NCBI GenBank assembly: GCA_964633715.1
Contig: CAZWHQ010000090.1
Location: 1-8,773 of the forward strand
Length of the DNA stretch: 8,773 nucleotides
Direction: 5' to 3'
Source of the DNA: JAUWVG01 sp964633715
GTDB lineage: Bacteria; Acidobacteriota; Aminicenantia; Aminicenantales; Aminicenantaceae
Made by a program: the position numbers and the translations under genes. Positions within the stretch are counted from its first letter, which is position 1. The number at the start of each line of letters is the position of its first letter. The notes below the pieces were generated by a model that was not told the origin of the DNA, ran no database searches, and saw only the letters and a list, made by a program, of their open reading frames with translations. Below are positions 7,256 to 8,773 of the stretch, in pieces.

Positions 7256-8524
7256 ATGGAATTTTATAAATTGAATCTCGATTCCAAACTCCAGCAAGGA
7301 ATTGTTGACAAAGGTTATACGGAGCTCACGGCCGTTCAGGAACAAACCCTCTCACAAACACTTCAGGGAAGAGATGTGGCAGTGCAGTCCCAGACTGGCA
7401 CAGGGAAAACGGCCGCATTTTTAATCACAATGATGGATCGCCTGTCGAGAAAACCAAGGCCTAATCAAAAATTCGCTCTGATCATTGTTCCCACACGTGA
7501 ATTAGCCGTTCAGATCGAAAAAGAGGCTCGTCAATTGAGCCGATATATGCGATGTAGGGTTGGCAGTTTCTTTGGAGGAGTTGGTTACGCTAATCAATTG
7601 GAATCCCTGCGAAAGGGGCTGGACATCGTAATAGGAACTCCCGGACGATTAATAGATCTCAGCCAAAAAGGGTATCTGCAGCTAAAAAATGTTGAAATAC
7701 TTGTTATCGATGAGGCTGACCGAATGTTCGATATGGGATTTCTTCCGGACATCACAAAACTTATTCAGAATATGCCTTCACGAAATCACAGACAAAGTAT
7801 GTTGTTCAGTGCCACTTTAAACCGATTTTCAAGGACAATTGCCTATCAACACATGAATGATCCCGATTTTGTCGAACTCACTCCTGACCAGATGACTGTC
7901 GATACAATCACACAAGAACTCTATTTTGTGAAAAGTCACATAAAATTAAATCTTATGTTGGGGATTCTTAAGGCTGAAGCCCCTCAAACGGCCTTGATTT
8001 TTACTAATACAAGACATGTCGCTTTCCGTCTGGCACAGAAACTCAAAGCGAACGGTTTCAGGTGCCAGCATCTGACTGGTGAGCTTCCTCAAAATCAGAG
8101 ATTAAAAGTTATCGAGGACTTTAAAAAAGGAAAAATATCTCTGCTTGTTGCCACCGATGTGGCTGCGCGCGGTCTTCATATTGACAATTTGGACATGGTT
8201 TTTAACTATGATATTCCCCAGGATAGTGAGAATTACGTACACCGGATCGGCCGCACGGCCCGTGCCGGTAAAAAAGGTAAGGCCGTAACATTGGCCAGTG
8301 AGGGGACGGCCAGTCATCTCGAGGCCATAGAATCTTTCATTGGAATGAGTATTCCTGTTCAGCCGGAGAATTTTGAACTCATTGCCAACGACAGAAGTTA
8401 TCAAGTTCATCACAAGAAAAGATCCCCAGATTTTAATAAAGCCAGAAAAGATAGACGCCCCCATTCTAAAGGGAGAAAATCGGTTCGGTCTTCTCCTTCC
8501 CAATCTCAGACATACGCGAGATAA
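7256..8524 (+). CDS. rhlB: DEAD-box ATP-dependent RNA helicase, RhlB-like
   Basis: This 422-residue protein has every DEAD-box motif. These are the Q-motif glutamine (Q28), motif I SQTGTGKT (45-52), Ia PTREL (79-83), GG (107-108), Ib TPGR (128-131), II DEAD (152-155), III SAT (185-187), IV LIFTNTR (247-253), V ATDVAARGLHID (299-310) and VI HRIGRTARAG (329-338). Several features favour RhlB over RhlE: RGLHI in motif V where most relatives have RGLDI, VFNYDIPQDSENYVHRIGRT, the segment IESFIGMSIPV (358-368), and a length close to the 421 residues of E. coli RhlB. The tail (about 384-422) is Lys/Arg/Ser-rich and probably binds RNA. RhlB unwinds RNA for mRNA decay, in E. coli as an RNase E degradosome partner; no partner is visible here. 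AAGGA at 7245-7249 lies six bases before the ATG. Membership of the DEAD-box family is certain; the RhlB symbol is assigned by motif resemblance. Confidence 0.93.
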   Translation: MEFYKLNLDSKLQQGIVDKGYTELTAVQEQTLSQTLQGRDVAVQSQTGTGKTAAFLITMMDRLSRKPRPNQKFALIIVPTRELAVQIEKEARQLSRYMRCRVGSFFGGVGYANQLESLRKGLDIVIGTPGRLIDLSQKGYLQLKNVEILVIDEADRMFDMGFLPDITKLIQNMPSRNHRQSMLFSATLNRFSRTIAYQHMNDPDFVELTPDQMTVDTITQELYFVKSHIKLNLMLGILKAEAPQTALIFTNTRHVAFRLAQKLKANGFRCQHLTGELPQNQRLKVIEDFKKGKISLLVATDVAARGLHIDNLDMVFNYDIPQDSENYVHRIGRTARAGKKGKAVTLASEGTASHLEAIESFIGMSIPVQPENFELIANDRSYQVHHKKRSPDFNKARKDRRPHSKGRKSVRSSPSQSQTYAR

Positions 8525-8594
8525 ATCACAAAAAATCTGACAACATCCTTCCTGAAAAATAAAAATATTTCTTCCTGCTCCTCGGTTGCTGTAT

Positions 8595-8773
8595 TTAGAA
8601 ATCGTGTGTGACATTTAATTTAAAATTACTTATAAAATGATCCCAAATAGTCAGATAAGGAAAATTCATCATAGAAGAATTTCCTTTTTGTGCTTGCGAC
8701 AAATTTCTCAATATTTCCCCCAATTTTCGCCTGCTGACATCCTGGAATAGGGGTATCACACCAAATCCGACGA
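8595..8773 (-). CDS. Possible C-terminal end of an unrecognised protein (partial)
   Basis: Reading leftward from the window edge, the frame beginning at 8771 stays open for 58 codons and ends at a TAA at 8595-8597. The product has a protein-like amphipathic stretch (SRRKLGEILRNLSQAQ) and ends in KLNVTHDF. It would converge on the helicase gene with about 70 bp between stop codons. A second leftward frame (from 8772, stop at 8626-8628) is also open for 48 codons, so openness alone does not decide. No family is recognised. The G/C share at third codon positions is low, about one third. It may be a genuine gene end or chance in AT-rich spacer. Confidence 0.3.
   Translation of the reverse strand, partial: VGFGVIPLFQDVSRRKLGEILRNLSQAQKGNSSMMNFPYLTIWDHFISNFKLNVTHDF
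8608..8636 (+). promoter_or_regulatory. Promoter-like sequence near the right edge
   Basis: GTGACA (8608-8613, 5 of 6) and TATAAA (8631-8636, 5 of 6) are spaced by exactly 17 bp and point rightward. No convincing rightward gene follows inside the window: an ATG at 8637 gives only 37 codons and has no ribosome binding site. It could drive a small RNA or a gene beyond 8773. It overlaps the possible leftward gene end, which lowers confidence in both. Confidence 0.28.
8657..8689 (+). terminator. Weak intrinsic terminator-like hairpin
   Basis: AAGGAAAATTC (8657-8667) pairs with GAATTTCCTT (8677-8686) over ten base pairs with one bulged A and a 9-nt loop. The 3' arm runs into TTTTT (8685-8689). 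Only three pairs are G-C, so the stem is weak. It lies about 130 bp after the helicase stop and about 14 nt past the start predicted for the promoter at 8608-8636. It might terminate helicase transcripts or attenuate that promoter. Confidence 0.3.

Noticed and set aside
8554..8571. AT-rich inverted repeat GAAAAATA...TATTTC after the helicase stop as a terminator
   Set aside because: The stem is six A-T-dominated pairs with a two-base bulge, and no T-run follows on either strand.
8102..8614. 170-codon frame on the minus strand across the helicase C-terminus
   Set aside because: It lies mostly antisense to the conserved helicase motifs V and VI, resembles no family, and has no ribosome binding site of note. 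It is a shadow of the real gene.
8637..8750. 37-codon rightward frame after the promoter-like sequence near the right edge
   Set aside because: Its ATG directly abuts the -10-like box, so it would lie upstream of the predicted transcript start. It lacks a ribosome binding site and the product is unremarkable.

Overview
The window carries four confidently read protein genes plus one doubtful gene fragment at the right edge. Base composition is moderate (roughly mid-40s % GC by eye). Two of the genes are large Sec-exported beta-propeller proteins of about 1,000 residues, one a tricorn-type protease and one an Asp-box (BNR/sortilin-like) propeller. This combination is typical of peptide-degrading Gram-negative bacteria such as Acidobacteriota/Aminicenantota or members of the FCB group. 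That placement is inferred from gene content only; there is no rRNA or other marker gene.

Layout. Positions 1-147 hold a leader with a candidate sigma70 promoter (74-102). Positions 148-3276 (+) encode an exported tricorn-like S41 protease with the Ser-His-Ser-Glu catalytic set in place. Positions 3281-3859 (-) encode a membrane-anchored TPR protein that converges on the protease gene with 4 bp between stop codons. A 173-bp divergent region (3860-4032) holds a good sigma70 promoter for the rightward gene, a TATAAT box for the leftward gene, and a perfect 14-bp palindrome over that box. Positions 4033-7071 (+) encode an exported protein with eleven recognisable Asp-box motifs and a helical C-terminus. 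A 184-bp gap (7072-7255) holds a candidate promoter with exact 17-bp spacing, four TTCAAA-type repeats and a leader of about 100 nt. Positions 7256-8524 (+) encode a DEAD-box RNA helicase that most resembles RhlB. The last 249 bp contain no complete gene. A leftward frame open from the window edge to a stop at 8595 may be the end of a neighbouring gene. A promoter-like sequence and a small hairpin overlap it, and both readings cannot be taken at full value.

How the genes may work together. The protease, the TPR protein and the Asp-box propeller protein are all predicted to act outside the cytoplasm, so a shared envelope role in peptide or glycan handling is plausible but unproven. The helicase has its own promoter and looks like an unrelated RNA-metabolism gene. 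I see no tRNA, rRNA, CRISPR array, insertion sequence or phage gene. I do not see convincing evidence for a wholly new system. The most useful leads are the regulatory sequences at 3898-3911 and 7071-7179, the Arg-rich segment of the protease, and the right-edge reading frame.
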